A stretch of 64,000 bases of DNA from Vibrio salilacus (GCF_002811245.1 NZ_NIVQ01000009.1:62001-126000); one strand, 5' to 3'; shown: positions 48,870 to 58,756, counted from the first letter of the stretch. Notes: generated by a model from the letters alone, not told the origin. Made by a program: numbers and translations.

Positions 48870-51497
48870 ATGGGTAAGTCACTGGTTATTGTGGAATCGC
48901 CAGCCAAAGCGAAGACCATCAATAAGTATTTAGGTAAGGACTTTATTGTAAAGTCCAGTGTAGGTCACGTACGTGATCTGCCGACGGCTGGCCAAAGTAC
49001 GGGCCAGAAAGCGGCAGCGGTATCCACTAAAGGCTTAAGCGCCGAAGAAAAAGCACGCATTAAGAAAGAAAAAGATCGTAAATCCTTAATCAAGAAAATG
49101 GGAATAGACCCATATCATGGTTGGGAAGCGAACTATCAAATTCTACCCGGAAAAGAAAAAGTTGTCGCCGAGCTGCAAAAGCTTGCTGAAGACGCGGACC
49201 GCGTCTATCTCGCAACCGATTTGGACCGCGAAGGAGAAGCCATCGCTTGGCACCTTCGTGAGATCATCGGTGGCGATGAAGAGCGATACAAACGAGTAGT
49301 CTTTAACGAGATCACCAAAAACGCCATTCAACAAGCGTTTGAGAAACCAGGCGAGTTGAGTATTGATGGTGTTAATGCACAGCAAGCGCGTCGTTTTATG
49401 GATCGCGTTGTGGGCTTTATGGTTTCTCCGCTGCTATGGAAGAAAGTGGCGCGTGGTCTTTCTGCCGGGCGTGTTCAATCGGTTGCGGTTAAACTGTTGG
49501 TTGAGCGTGAGCGTCAAATCAAGGCCTTTGTTCCTGAAGAATTTTGGGATATCCACGCAGACACTAAAACCAAAGATAAAGCCGATTTTCGTTTACAAGT
49601 GGCGCAAAAAGATGGTGTTGCGTTTAAGCCTGTCAATGAAGCTGAAACCCAAGTTGCGACGGCAGTGCTTGAAAAAGCGCGCTACGAAGTCTGCAAACGA
49701 GAGGATCGACCGACTTCAAGCAAGCCTTCGGCCCCTTTTATTACCTCGACATTACAACAAGCCGCGAGTACGCGTCTTGGCTATGGCGTGAAAAAGACCA
49801 TGATGTTAGCTCAGCGCCTTTATGAAGCGGGTTACATCACTTACATGCGTACTGACTCAACGAACCTAAGTTCGGAAGCTGTGGAGACCGTACGCGGCTT
49901 CATTGGTGAAGAGTACGGTGATGCTTATTTACCTGCTAAAGCCAATGTTTATGGCAGCAAGCAAGGTGCGCAAGAAGCGCACGAAGCGATCCGACCTTCT
50001 GATGTTGCGGTAACAACGGATGATCTCAATGGAATGGACGCTGACGCACACAAATTGTATGCTTTAATTTGGAATCAATTTGTTGCCTGTCAAATGACCC
50101 CAGCTAAATATGATTCAACCACCGTCAGTGTGAAAGCGGCAGAATACACCTTGAAAGCAAAAGGTCGTATTCTCAAGTTTGATGGTTGGACTCGCGTTCA
50201 ACGTCCTCTGGGTAAAAACGAAGATCAAATCCTGCCTGCAGTTCAAGTGGGTGATAGTGTTGATTTGATTAAGCTCGATCCTAAGCAGCATTTTACTAAG
50301 CCGCCAGCACGCTTTACTGAAGCTGCGCTAGTAAAAGAGCTCGAAAAACGTGGTATTGGCCGCCCATCAACCTACGCATCGATCATCTCTACGATCCAAG
50401 ACCGTGGATACGTAAAGGTCGATCAGCGTCGTTTTTACGCAGAAAAAATGGGTGAGATTGTTACTGACCGCCTTGATGGTAGCTTCGACGAGTTGATGAA
50501 CTATGAGTTCACATCGCGTATGGAAGAAAAGCTCGACCAAATCGCAGAAGGAGAAGCCAACTGGAAGACCGTCCTTGATGACTTCTTTAAAGACTTCACC
50601 TGCGATCTTGAGAAGGCCGAGCTTGACGAAGAACACGGTGGCATGAAGCCAAATAATATCGTCTATACCGATATTGAGTGTCCAACATGTTCGCGTCCAA
50701 TGGGGATACGTACCGCATCAACTGGCGTATTCTTAGGTTGTTCGGGTTATGCATTGCCACCCAAAGAGCGTTGTAAGACAACGATCAACCTTGGCGATGA
50801 AGATGGCATTATCAATGTGCTTGAAGAAGACGTTGAAACAGCTGCATTGCGCGCGAAGAAACGTTGTCCTATCTGTGAAACGGCGATGGATGCTTACCTG
50901 ATTGATGACAAGCGTAAAATGCATGTTTGTGGTAACAATCCAAACTGTGAAGGCTACGTAGTTGAGCATGGTGAGTTTAAAGTCAAAGGCTATGATGGCC
51001 CAGTTGTCGAGTGTGACAAGTGTGGCAGCGACATGGTGCTGAAAAATGGTCGTTTTGGCAAATACATGGACTGTACCAGTGAAAGCTGTAAAAACACGCG
51101 TAAGATCTTGAAAAACGGTGAAGTGGCTCCGCCTAAGGAAGATCCAGTCCACCTGCCAGAGTTGCCGTGTGAAAATTCAGATGCGTATTTTGTACTGCGT
51201 GATGGTGCGTCAGGTCTGTTCTTAGCCGCGAGTACCTTCCCTAAATCGCGTGAAACACGAGCGCCTCTTGTTGAAGAGTTGGTCAGATTTAAAGATCGTA
51301 TTTCACCTAAATTCCATTATCTGACAGATGCGCCACAAAAAGACCCTGATGGTTTGCCAATGGTCGTGCGCTTTAGTCGCAAGACCAAAGAGAATTACGT
51401 GCGTTCTGAAATCGAGGGTAAGCCTTCAGGTTATACCGCGTTATATGTTGATGGTAAGTGGGAAATTACCGACAAGCGTAAGAAGAGCGAAAAATAA
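48870..51497 (+). CDS. topA: DNA topoisomerase I TopA
   Basis: TopA relaxes negative supercoils. The 875-residue product has the Toprim domain ([17 protein letters not shown] at the start, [15 protein letters not shown]), the active-site Tyr in [10 protein letters not shown] near residue 325, and three zinc-type C-terminal modules ([27 protein letters not shown]). ATG 48870. Length is close to E. coli TopA (865). Single gene with its terminator at 51517. Cytoplasmic nucleoid enzyme. Confidence 0.98.
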   Translation: MGKSLVIVESPAKAKTINKYLGKDFIVKSSVGHVRDLPTAGQSTGQKAAAVSTKGLSAEEKARIKKEKDRKSLIKKMGIDPYHGWEANYQILPGKEKVVAELQKLAEDADRVYLATDLDREGEAIAWHLREIIGGDEERYKRVVFNEITKNAIQQAFEKPGELSIDGVNAQQARRFMDRVVGFMVSPLLWKKVARGLSAGRVQSVAVKLLVERERQIKAFVPEEFWDIHADTKTKDKADFRLQVAQKDGVAFKPVNEAETQVATAVLEKARYEVCKREDRPTSSKPSAPFITSTLQQAASTRLGYGVKKTMMLAQRLYEAGYITYMRTDSTNLSSEAVETVRGFIGEEYGDAYLPAKANVYGSKQGAQEAHEAIRPSDVAVTTDDLNGMDADAHKLYALIWNQFVACQMTPAKYDSTTVSVKAAEYTLKAKGRILKFDGWTRVQRPLGKNEDQILPAVQVGDSVDLIKLDPKQHFTKPPARFTEAALVKELEKRGIGRPSTYASIISTIQDRGYVKVDQRRFYAEKMGEIVTDRLDGSFDELMNYEFTSRMEEKLDQIAEGEANWKTVLDDFFKDFTCDLEKAELDEEHGGMKPNNIVYTDIECPTCSRPMGIRTASTGVFLGCSGYALPPKERCKTTINLGDEDGIINVLEEDVETAALRAKKRCPICETAMDAYLIDDKRKMHVCGNNPNCEGYVVEHGEFKVKGYDGPVVECDKCGSDMVLKNGRFGKYMDCTSESCKNTRKILKNGEVAPPKEDPVHLPELPCENSDAYFVLRDGASGLFLAASTFPKSRETRAPLVEELVRFKDRISPKFHYLTDAPQKDPDGLPMVVRFSRKTKENYVRSEIEGKPSGYTALYVDGKWEITDKRKKSEK

Positions 51498-51516
51498 TTG
51501 AATACACCCAATTAAG

Positions 51517-51542
51517 AAGCAGCCGAATGGCTGCTTTTTTTA
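51517..51542 (+). terminator. Rho-independent terminator after topA
   Basis: AAGCAGCC pairs with GGCTGCTT around a GAAT loop, with a T-run to about 51541, 20 bases after the topA stop. Confidence 0.85.
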
Positions 51543-51942
51543 TAGCAAAACGTTATGACAAGTATGGGAGCGAGTACAGATTGAGCAGGTCATGCTCCAT
51601 AAAATCAGTCTGCGAGCTAGATCACTTTAATGTAGGTGAGATGTTATTAACCTGTAGCTATTCGATGATTTTGTGTGAGCTAACGCAGGGCTCTAAAAAG
51701 TAATTAATGTGCGGTCGATAGTACAGCATTTTTTAAATTGTAATCTTAAAGGAATACGATACCTTATAGTAAACCTTTTGCATGTCTACCGGGCTTGTTG
51801 ATCGATGGCTTGATACTGACGTGATATGGCTTAAGCTGGATAGGTCCCTCTCTAAAAATGGGGGACTAAAAACGGAATACATTGGTTAATCTCCCCCTCA
51901 ATAAAGGATTGACCACAAGAAAAATAGAATGGAGAACAATGA
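51543..51942 (+). promoter_or_regulatory. Gene-free leader upstream of glgC
   Basis: About 400 bases without a convincing gene. It must contain the glgC promoter. A small hairpin (GTCCC ... GGGAC, about 51846-51869) lies 75 bases before the start, and the glgC ribosome-binding site is GGAG at 51931-51934. I saw no recognisable riboswitch here. Confidence 0.45.
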
Positions 51943-53160
51943 ATGGCTGGAGTTTTGGGAATGATCTTGGCTGGAGGTGAAGGATCACGCCTTCGACCCC
52001 TAACAGAATCTCGTAGTAAACCCTCTGTACCTTTTGGCGGTAGCTACCGTCTTATCGACTTCGCTCTGAATAACTTTGTCAATGCTGACTTGATGCGCAT
52101 TTACGTTCTGACTCAATTTAAATCACAATCTTTGTTCCATCACATGAAAAAGGGTTGGAATATCAGCGGCATTACCGACCGTTTTATTGATCCCATTCCT
52201 GCTCAGATGCGCACAGGTAAACGCTGGTATGAAGGTACCGCAGACGCTATCTATCAAAATTTACGCTTTATGGAACTCTCCGAGCCAGAGCAAGTGTGTA
52301 TTTTTGGTTCAGACCATATTTATAAAATGGATATTAAGCAAATGCTCGATTACCATGCGCAAAAGCAAGCCTCACTGACAGTCTCGGCTTTGCGTATGCC
52401 ATTATCAGAAGCCTCAGAGTTTGGCGTGATTGAAGTGGATGAAGAGGGGCGTATGGTCGGCTTTGAAGAAAAACCCGCTCAGCCAAAATCGATTCCTGGC
52501 GATCCTGATTTTGCCTTGGTTTCTATGGGCAATTACATTTTTGAAGCCCAACGATTATTCGCCGAACTGATTGAAGATGCTGAGAATCCTGAATCTTCGC
52601 ACGATTTCGGTAAAGACATTATTCCTAATATGTTTCCTAAAGGTGATGTCTTTGTCTATGACTTTAGCACCAATCGCATTACGGGTGAAAAGGAAGAGGT
52701 CTATTGGCGTGATGTTGGAACCATTGATGCCTATTGGGGCGCACATATGGATCTGCTTAAGAAAGATGCGCCGTTTTCTCTCTACAACCGTAAGTGGCCA
52801 TTACATACCTACTATCCGCCACTGCCACCAGCAACGTTTACCGACTCAGCCAATGGTCGAGTACAAATCATTGACAGCTTAGTCTGTAGTGGGAGTTATG
52901 TGCGGGGATCGCGTATCGAAAAATCGGTGCTAGGTTTTCGCAGCAATATTGCATCAACTTGTGACATCAGTGAAAGTATCTTGCTAGGTGATGTGAAAGT
53001 GGGCGAAGGTTGCGTGTTACGCCGAGTGATTGTCGACAAAGACGCGGATATTGCCCCTGGTACCCAAATTGGTGTTAATTTGTCGGAAGATAAGAAGCAT
53101 TTCCATGTTTCTGAAGAGGGTATTGTGGTCATTCCTAAAGGAGCACGAGTTGGCTACTAA
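51943..53160 (+). CDS. glgC: Glucose-1-phosphate adenylyltransferase GlgC
   Basis: GlgC makes ADP-glucose, the regulated first step of glycogen synthesis. The 405-residue product has the pyrophosphorylase start LAGGEGSRLRPLTESRSKPSVPFGG (residues 8-32) and FGSDHIYKMD, EASEFGVIEVDE and GDPDFALVSMGNY. The left-handed beta-helix C-terminal part carries the allosteric site. ATG 51943. Its end overlaps the glgA start by 11 bases, so the two enzymes are translationally coupled. Confidence 0.96.
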   Translation: MAGVLGMILAGGEGSRLRPLTESRSKPSVPFGGSYRLIDFALNNFVNADLMRIYVLTQFKSQSLFHHMKKGWNISGITDRFIDPIPAQMRTGKRWYEGTADAIYQNLRFMELSEPEQVCIFGSDHIYKMDIKQMLDYHAQKQASLTVSALRMPLSEASEFGVIEVDEEGRMVGFEEKPAQPKSIPGDPDFALVSMGNYIFEAQRLFAELIEDAENPESSHDFGKDIIPNMFPKGDVFVYDFSTNRITGEKEEVYWRDVGTIDAYWGAHMDLLKKDAPFSLYNRKWPLHTYYPPLPPATFTDSANGRVQIIDSLVCSGSYVRGSRIEKSVLGFRSNIASTCDISESILLGDVKVGEGCVLRRVIVDKDADIAPGTQIGVNLSEDKKHFHVSEEGIVVIPKGARVGY

Positions 53161-54610
53161 GAATTTATCGGTTCTATTTGTAGCGTCAGAAGTTGAAGGG
53201 TTAATTAAGAGCGGTGGTTTGGCAGATGTAGCCAAAGCACTGCCTCAGGCGCTGCGTGCACTTCAGCAAGATGTTCGTTTGACGTTACCAGCCTATCAGA
53301 AGATGGCGCAAGCCGCTGAGGCTGAGGTGATATTAGAAACGCAGTTAGAACATTGGCCACATACAAAATACCGCGTCAAGCAATTAGAAATTGCTGACGT
53401 GCCCGTTTATGCTATCGAATGCGCTCAGTATTTCGATCGGCCTGAAATGTACGCAGAAAACAATCAAGCTTATGCCGACAATGGCGAACGCTTCGCGTTT
53501 TTCAGCGCAGCCAGTCTTGATATGCTGCCTAAGATTGGTTTTCAAGCCGATATTATTCATGCTAACGATTGGCATACTGGGTTTGTGCCTTATTTGTTAA
53601 AGCATCGTTATGGCGCGACGTCGTTCTTTGCACAAACCAAAAGCGTTATTTCAGTCCACAATGCGGTATTCAAAGGGGTATTTAGCTACGATGAGTTGCA
53701 GTTCCTACCTGAAATGCATACTCGTTTTGCTCCCGATGCTGCGGTTAGTAGTACTCATGTCACCATGTTAAAGGCGGGGGTGATGAACGCGGACAAAATT
53801 AATGCAGTGAGCCCTACTTACGCTCAAGAGCTTACCACCGAGCTAGGTAGTCATGGTATGGCGGTGGAGTTTCAAAGTCGTGCGCTAGATTTGGTCGGAA
53901 TTCTTAATGGTTGTGACTATGCAGCCTGGAATCCACAGACTGACCCTTTATTACCCGCTAACTACAAAGCGAATCGTCAAAGTATGGTTCGTGGTAAGAA
54001 AGCGTGTAAACGCGCGTTGCAGCAGCGTGTAGGATTGCAAGAGCTCGATGTGGCGGTATACGGAATGGTTTGTCGTTTGACTCACCAAAAAGGGGTGCAC
54101 TACTTACTGCCTATACTTGAAGACTTTTTGCACAACCAAGTGCAAGTAGTCATTGTTGGTACGGGTGATCCTGAACTTGCTGCTGCGTTGCGAGAAGTGG
54201 CGGACGATTATCCAGCTAAGCTTGCGTTTGTTGAAGCTTACGATAATGAGCTCGCACACTTAGTCGAAGCAGGCAGTGATTTCTTTGTTATGCCCTCAGA
54301 ATTTGAGCCCTGTGGACTGAACCAAATATACAGTATGGCTTATGGCACTCTACCTATCGTGCGTGGTGTGGGGGGATTACGTGATAGTGTTCGCGATTAT
54401 GATGCCGATCCACTTCAAGCGACGGGATTCATATTTGATGAGCCTTATCCTTTGGCACTATTAGCTAAACTTCAACGTACTTTGCTACTTTATCTTCAGC
54501 AACCGAACGAGCTCAAACGCGTGCAGTTGCATGCAATGGAACAAGATTTTTGTTGGAGAAAATCTGCCAGTCAATACATCAAACTCTATCAAAGTGCACT
54601 AGGCGTATAA
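53150..54610 (+). CDS. glgA: Glycogen synthase GlgA
   Basis: GlgA extends alpha-1,4-glucan from ADP-glucose (GT5 family). The 486-residue product starts at TTG 53150, which gives MATKNLSVLFVASEVEGLIKSGGLADV with the ADP-glucose loop KSGGL at residues 20-24; AAAGGAG lies 6 bases before it. An earlier frame from 53030 runs in the glgC region and is not used. The C-terminal domain has MPSEFEPCGLNQIYSMAYG. Coupled to glgC; a terminator follows at 54622. Confidence 0.95.
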   Translation: MATKNLSVLFVASEVEGLIKSGGLADVAKALPQALRALQQDVRLTLPAYQKMAQAAEAEVILETQLEHWPHTKYRVKQLEIADVPVYAIECAQYFDRPEMYAENNQAYADNGERFAFFSAASLDMLPKIGFQADIIHANDWHTGFVPYLLKHRYGATSFFAQTKSVISVHNAVFKGVFSYDELQFLPEMHTRFAPDAAVSSTHVTMLKAGVMNADKINAVSPTYAQELTTELGSHGMAVEFQSRALDLVGILNGCDYAAWNPQTDPLLPANYKANRQSMVRGKKACKRALQQRVGLQELDVAVYGMVCRLTHQKGVHYLLPILEDFLHNQVQVVIVGTGDPELAAALREVADDYPAKLAFVEAYDNELAHLVEAGSDFFVMPSEFEPCGLNQIYSMAYGTLPIVRGVGGLRDSVRDYDADPLQATGFIFDEPYPLALLAKLQRTLLLYLQQPNELKRVQLHAMEQDFCWRKSASQYIKLYQSALGV

Positions 54611-54621
54611 TGGGTATTCAC

Positions 54622-54651
54622 AAGGCGTCAATACAATATGGCGCCTTTTTT
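54622..54651 (+). terminator. Rho-independent terminator after glgA
   Basis: AAGGCG pairs with CGCCTT across a 14-base loop and is followed by a T-run, 12 bases after the glgA stop. Confidence 0.65.
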
Positions 54652-54770
54652 GATGACTGTTTACAATTTTCTCGCTACATCCACCAAGATTTAACGCAAG
54701 ACGACTCAAATTCGGCTATCTTTGTGGTAATCTCCTAAGCCTACATCAACCTCGTGTATTTGTTTTGACT

Positions 54771-55580
54771 ATGAGTGACACTTTGCTTTTCCATAAGACC
54801 TTTGCGCACCCAACCAGTGATGAGTGGGTGGTTTTTGTGCATGGTGCAGGAGGCAGTTCATCCATTTGGTTTAAGCAGATCAAAGCCTATAAGCAACATT
54901 TTAACTTGTTGTTGATTGATTTACGTGGTCACGGAAAATCAAATCAACTGTTGAAAGAGTTAATGTCAAATCGCTATACCTTCAAGTCGGTTACGCTTGA
55001 TATTCTCAAAGTGTTGGATCACTTAAAGATTCGCTCTGCTCATTTTGTCGGTATGTCTTTAGGAACTATCATTGTGCGTAATTTAGCTGAGCTGGCAACT
55101 GATAGAGTCAAGTCAATGGTTCTTGGTGGTGCGGTAACGCGTTTAAACACCCGTTCTCAGGTATTGGTCAAGCTTGGTAATCTGTGTAAGCATATCTTGC
55201 CCTACATGTGGCTTTATAGTCTGTTCGCTTACATTGTCATGCCGCAAAGGACGCAAAAAGAGTCTCGACATCTATTCATCCGCGAAGCGAAAAAGCTGTG
55301 TCAGAAAGAGTTTAAGCGTTGGTTTATGCTTACCGCCGAAGTGAACCCATTAATGCGTTATTTTAAGGATCGGGAAATACCTATTCCGACGCTTTACCTC
55401 ATGGGTGAGCGTGACTATATGTTTATACAGCCAGTTAAAGATATGGTGGCGGCACATCGCAAAAGTCAGTTACTAGAAATTGCAGATTGTGGTCATGTGT
55501 GTAATGTAGAACGTCCTGAAGAGTTCAATCAGCATTCTATCGCGTTTATCCAGCAACAGATCAACGCTTCTGCTATTTAA
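54771..55580 (+). CDS. Alpha/beta-fold hydrolase
   Basis: The 269-residue product is an alpha/beta hydrolase of unknown substrate. The oxyanion-type HGAGGSSSIW is at about residues 24-33, IDLRGHGKSN follows, the nucleophile elbow is GMSLG, the acid is probably Asp in GERDYMF, and the catalytic His is in DCGHVCNVERPEEF. All triad members are present. ATG 54771 was preferred to TTG 54765; no clear ribosome-binding site is visible. It follows glgA but is separated by a terminator. A gene of this kind follows glgA in V. cholerae too. Confidence 0.88.
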   Translation: MSDTLLFHKTFAHPTSDEWVVFVHGAGGSSSIWFKQIKAYKQHFNLLLIDLRGHGKSNQLLKELMSNRYTFKSVTLDILKVLDHLKIRSAHFVGMSLGTIIVRNLAELATDRVKSMVLGGAVTRLNTRSQVLVKLGNLCKHILPYMWLYSLFAYIVMPQRTQKESRHLFIREAKKLCQKEFKRWFMLTAEVNPLMRYFKDREIPIPTLYLMGERDYMFIQPVKDMVAAHRKSQLLEIADCGHVCNVERPEEFNQHSIAFIQQQINASAI

Positions 55581-55583
55581 GGC

Positions 55584-55898
55584 TTAAGGTATTGAAGGTG
55601 CAGTCGCGCCACACTGCCAACAAATACCAAACTGTGCCTCATTGCGTTCATGGCATTTGTCACACTGCCATTGTTCACCAAGAGGGTCTTGTTGGTAGTC
55701 AGCGATGATGTCTTGGGCAAGTGGCAACGCATCGTTATCAAATAACCACACATATGGCTCGCTGTTTTCACCAAACGGTACTTCGCCTTGCAAACCAAAA
55801 ATACCTTCGCCCCGCACTTCACACGACACTAGGTTCGATTTTAATAGCTCACAGATAATATGAGCCTCGGTCGGGGTTGTTGCGGTAAATATCTTCAC
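55584..55898 (-). CDS. DUF2007 protein with RanBP2-type zinc finger
   Basis: A 104-residue protein with an N-terminal DUF2007 domain (MKIFTATTPTEAHIICELLKSNL, in pieces), described as a putative signal-transducing domain, and a C-terminal zinc finger with spacing C-X2-C-X10-C-X2-C (QCDKCHERN ... ICWQCG). Function unknown. Its start codon overlaps the stop of the TVP38 gene by one base, so the two form a two-gene operon. Confidence 0.85.
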   Translation of the reverse strand: MKIFTATTPTEAHIICELLKSNLVSCEVRGEGIFGLQGEVPFGENSEPYVWLFDNDALPLAQDIIADYQQDPLGEQWQCDKCHERNEAQFGICWQCGATAPSIP

Positions 55899-56590
55899 TA
55901 AACGTTTCCATTCGATGTCGGTGAGGTATTTTTAAGCCTGGCCATGATCCATTTAGCGATCACAGGGAAAAGGCCAAGTAGGGCAAATGAGAGTAAAACA
56001 CTGGGCGATACAATTCCAGACAGGCTGTCAATCTGCGCGAGTTGAGTACCAGCATTAAGATACACAGCGGTCCCTGGAAGCATACCTAATTGACTGATGA
56101 AATAGAAACGCAAGGTTGAGAGTGGCGTTAACCCCATCAGCAAGTTGATCAGGAAGAAAGGGAAAACAGGGATAAGTCGTAACGAGAACAGATAAAACGC
56201 GCCGTCTCGTTCAATGCCTTGGTTGATGGCATTGAGTTTATCGCCAAACTTTGATTGCACCCAATCACGCAACAGATAACGGCTACTTAAAAATGCTAGA
56301 GTCGCGCCAATGGTGCTGGCAAAAGAGACCAAAAACAAGCTTGTCCAAAAGCCAAACAATGCCGCACCGAGTAAGGTCACCACCGCAGCTCCGGGAATCG
56401 AGAAAGCGGTTGCGGCGACATAAGCAAAAAAATAAATGGCAGCGGAGAGGGCGAAATTATCGTTAATAAAGACCGCGAGTTCTGCTTGCTGTGCTTTGGC
56501 ATTTTCCAATGTTAAATACTGGCCAAAGTTGACCCCCAAGATAACAATTAAGGCCAAAAAAATGGCACCAAAGATGACTTTCTTATTCAT
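55898..56590 (-). CDS. TVP38/TMEM64-family membrane protein
   Basis: A 230-residue inner-membrane protein of the TVP38/TMEM64 (SNARE-associated, DedA-like) family. The signature FSIPGAAVVTLLGAALFG lies near residues 66-83, and the conserved RLIPVFPFFLINLLMGLTPL near 152-171 is the re-entrant segment. ATG 56590 gives MNKKVIFGAIFLALIVIL as the first helix; an in-frame TTG at 56629 would add 13 charged residues. Likely a transporter or lipid scramblase-type function, not established for this subgroup. Coupled to the DUF2007 gene. Confidence 0.88.
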   Translation of the reverse strand: MNKKVIFGAIFLALIVILGVNFGQYLTLENAKAQQAELAVFINDNFALSAAIYFFAYVAATAFSIPGAAVVTLLGAALFGFWTSLFLVSFASTIGATLAFLSSRYLLRDWVQSKFGDKLNAINQGIERDGAFYLFSLRLIPVFPFFLINLLMGLTPLSTLRFYFISQLGMLPGTAVYLNAGTQLAQIDSLSGIVSPSVLLSFALLGLFPVIAKWIMARLKNTSPTSNGNV

Positions 56591-56680
56591 TGCGACGTTC
56601 CGTCCTGATTTAAAGCAGATGCGTTTCAAGTGTTAATAGACAAGACAGAGAAAGCAAGATTTATATTTCACTGAAAACCA

Positions 56681-56708
56681 AAAAAGTCAGCTCAATGGCT
56701 GACTTTTT
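56681..56708 (-). terminator. Rho-independent terminator after tfoY
   Basis: AAAAAGTCAGC and GCTGACTTTTT form an 11-base-pair stem with a 6-base loop and T-run on the minus strand, 12 bases after the tfoY stop. Confidence 0.85.
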
Positions 56709-56720
56709 ATCGTATTTAAC

Positions 56721-57314
56721 TTAATGGCTGAGTTGATTGAGTAACTCTTGGCGTCTGTTTTGAGGAATGACCGACCAATGTGTGCCCTTTATCGCGCCTT
56801 CCAAAGCCCAGAGAAGTTCGATGTTAACATCGGTAGAGTGGGTAGATTGTATCGCTTTGAATGCGTTAACCGCCCCCGTCTTTTCAAGATTCGCCACCGT
56901 CTCAATTCCGGCCTTTTTTAACATACGTTCCGTTGCCAGACGTAAATTAGGCAAATCTTTGAGGCGGTTTGGTTTTGCTTGCGACTGAGTCTGTTTCTCT
57001 TTGTTGGCTGCTCTTAGTGCCTGCCGAGCTATCTCTAAGGTTTTGCTTGTGTCAGCGATTAAGTCGTCATCTAGAGCAAAGTATTTCGTCACAACGGGGA
57101 ACCCACGTTTTTTGTATACGTAGGGTTTAAGATTTTGAGATTGGAATTGTTTCGTTAGTGCCGTATCGGCACGAACATGCAGTTTGTTGTTTACGATCAG
57201 TGCGAACATGGTGTCATCGGCAAAAATTCCAAAACCACCAAACATTGAGCGAGACTTGATGCTTCCAAGCTGCTCAAAGAATCGCATTGAGTCTTTTAAA
57301 ATAGGTTTATCCAT
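56721..57314 (-). CDS. tfoY: TfoX-family regulator TfoY
   Basis: The 197-residue product belongs to the TfoX/Sxy family: an N-terminal TfoX domain ([16 protein letters not shown], residues 18-33) and a C-terminal helix-hairpin-helix-type domain ([35 protein letters not shown], in pieces). I call it TfoY, not the competence regulator TfoX, because a c-di-GMP-I riboswitch lies in its leader, as for VC1722, and because purR is next to it. In V. cholerae TfoY induces T6SS and motility. The ribosome-binding site is weak. ATG 57314. Confidence 0.9.
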   Translation of the reverse strand: MDKPILKDSMRFFEQLGSIKSRSMFGGFGIFADDTMFALIVNNKLHVRADTALTKQFQSQNLKPYVYKKRGFPVVTKYFALDDDLIADTSKTLEIARQALRAANKEKQTQSQAKPNRLKDLPNLRLATERMLKKAGIETVANLEKTGAVNAFKAIQSTHSTDVNIELLWALEGAIKGTHWSVIPQNRRQELLNQLSH

Positions 57315-57366
57315 GCTGTCTTTATCTCGGTGTATAAATATACGCCACCAATTCAGGTCCGAGAGA

Positions 57367-57434
57367 GTAGCAAAAAAATGCAGCTACAGTGTCAGTATGA
57401 TGTTATACCATTGTAGGTACCGTTTAAGACGGTA
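57367..57434 (-). other. Two small hairpins in the tfoY leader below the aptamer
   Basis: Below the aptamer lie TACCGT/ACGGTA (57418-57434, 5-base loop) and GTAGC/GCTAC (57367-57387), whose loop contains seven T on the minus strand. These could form the expression platform of the riboswitch. The T-run lies inside the hairpin rather than after it, so it is not a standard terminator. Confidence 0.45.
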
Positions 57435-57443
57435 TGCATATTT

Positions 57444-57533
57444 GCCATCGGCAACCCCGCTACCTGACATAAAATGTTTAAGGCCGGAGGCTTTGCGTCC
57501 CACCCTTTCGAAGTGGTTTGCCCTGTTCGTGGC
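57444..57533 (-). ncRNA. Cyclic-di-GMP-I riboswitch (GEMM-I) upstream of tfoY
   Basis: Read on the minus strand the segment matches the c-di-GMP-I aptamer: CACGAACAGGGCAAACC, then a P2 stem with GAAA tetraloop (CCACTTCGAAAGGGTGG), GGACGCAAAGCCTCCGGCC, a P3 hairpin, CAGGTAGCGGGGTTGCC and a closing GATGGC that pairs with GCCA at the 5' side. The match to the V. cholerae Vc2 element in front of tfoY is close over the whole aptamer. It lies 130 bases before the tfoY start and after purR. Confidence 0.95.
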
Positions 57534-57572
57534 TGTTGCGAACTCAGAAAGAATAAATAAATATGCGCAGAG

Positions 57573-57601
57573 CATCACATTAACGTGAAGTTTATGTGAT
57601 G
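57573..57601. promoter_or_regulatory. Inverted repeat with CRP-like half-sites between purR and the riboswitch
   Basis: CATCACAT (57573-57580) and ATGTGATG (57594-57601) are perfect arms around 13 bases, just upstream of the tfoY riboswitch. A TGTGA at 57595-57599 followed six bases later by TCTCA is close to a CRP site (one mismatch in the right half TCACA). It could be an operator for the tfoY leader promoter. Confidence 0.4.
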
Positions 57602-57626
57602 AATGTCTCATAAATTTTATTGTGGG

Positions 57627-57663
57627 TTCACTCAACTAAGGCTATCCAACTCAGTTGAGTGAA
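57627..57663 (-). terminator. Hairpin after purR
   Basis: TTCACTCAACT and AGTTGAGTGAA are perfect 11-base arms with a 15-base loop, 8 bases after the purR stop on the minus strand. The tail (CCCACAATAAAATTT) is only weakly T-rich, so it may be an incomplete terminator. Confidence 0.5.
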
Positions 57664-57671
57664 GTCAGAGA

Positions 57672-58679
57672 CTATTGATTGAAGTTGCGAACGGTGCTTC
57701 GTTGAACAATTTCAGGGTGCATTTCAAAGATGCGTTTTTCGTGCTCTTTATCTTTAATGCGTTCAAGTAAGATCTCAAATGCGTTCTTACCCACACGACG
57801 TTTAGGTTGGTGAACCGTTGTGAGTGGTGGAGAGAAGTATTCTGCCAGTTCAATATTGTCGTAGCCAATCACAGAGATATCTTCAGGGATACGAATACCT
57901 TTCTGTTGCAAGCGACTCATCAGGCCGAGTGCCATGGTGTCGTTGAAACAGAAAACAGCGCTTGGTTTCTTATCCATTGCAACGATTTGATCCGCAGCAA
58001 GAACGGCGGTATCACATTCAAAGTTTCCCTCTAGGATCCAATGTTCATTTACGCTTAGATTGGCTTCAGTCATGGCCCGCTTAAAGCCACGGATGCGCTC
58101 TTGACAAGCGGCCTTCTCGAAATGTCCACTCAGGCAAGCGATCTCTTTATGACCGTGGTCAATCAGGTATTTGGTCGCTAGATAGCCACCTTCTTCTGAA
58201 TTATCAATGATCTTATCTGCTTGTGAGCTTTCAGGGCCCCAATCCATTACTACTTTCGGAATGTCTTTGTGACGATCAAGCATTTCACTCAATTCTTCGG
58301 TCAAGTCGGAGCACATCACCAAAATACCATCGACACGCTTTTCTGCGAGCATGCGAATGTAGTCACGTTGCTTTTCGTAAATACCACCCGTGTTACACAA
58401 GATCAGTGTATAACCTTGTCGATAACAGTAGCTCTCGACACCATCGATAACTTCAGAGAAGAAAAGGTTGGTTGATTGAGTGACGAGCATACCGATGGTT
58501 CGAGTGGTGTTGCATTTTAGACTACGAGCAACGGCACTCGGGGCGTAATTTAGCTCAGTAACTGCTTCCATTACTTTTTCTTGAGTCGTTTCAGCGACAA
58601 ATCGCGTTTTATTGATTACGTGAGAGACGGTGGTCGTTGATACACCAGCGAGGCGAGCAACATCTTTAATAGTGGCCAT
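57672..58679 (-). CDS. purR: Purine repressor PurR (LacI family)
   Basis: PurR represses purine biosynthesis genes with hypoxanthine or guanine as corepressor. The 335-residue product starts at ATG 58679 ([31 protein letters not shown]), giving the E. coli PurR helix-turn-helix and hinge region almost unchanged; an upstream in-frame start at 58754 adds 25 residues foreign to the family. The ligand domain has [20 protein letters not shown] and VMDWGPESS. It precedes tfoY on the same strand with a hairpin between them. A PUR-box half-site lies upstream at about 58827, weakly. Confidence 0.94.
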   Translation of the reverse strand: MATIKDVARLAGVSTTTVSHVINKTRFVAETTQEKVMEAVTELNYAPSAVARSLKCNTTRTIGMLVTQSTNLFFSEVIDGVESYCYRQGYTLILCNTGGIYEKQRDYIRMLAEKRVDGILVMCSDLTEELSEMLDRHKDIPKVVMDWGPESSQADKIIDNSEEGGYLATKYLIDHGHKEIACLSGHFEKAACQERIRGFKRAMTEANLSVNEHWILEGNFECDTAVLAADQIVAMDKKPSAVFCFNDTMALGLMSRLQQKGIRIPEDISVIGYDNIELAEYFSPPLTTVHQPKRRVGKNAFEILLERIKDKEHEKRIFEMHPEIVQRSTVRNFNQ

Positions 58680-58756
58680 AGGTTTTGTCCTGTCGATGAC
58701 TGCCACAAGGTTATATCCTAATTTAGAATATCGAGGCAGAAGTACCAGAAACACAA

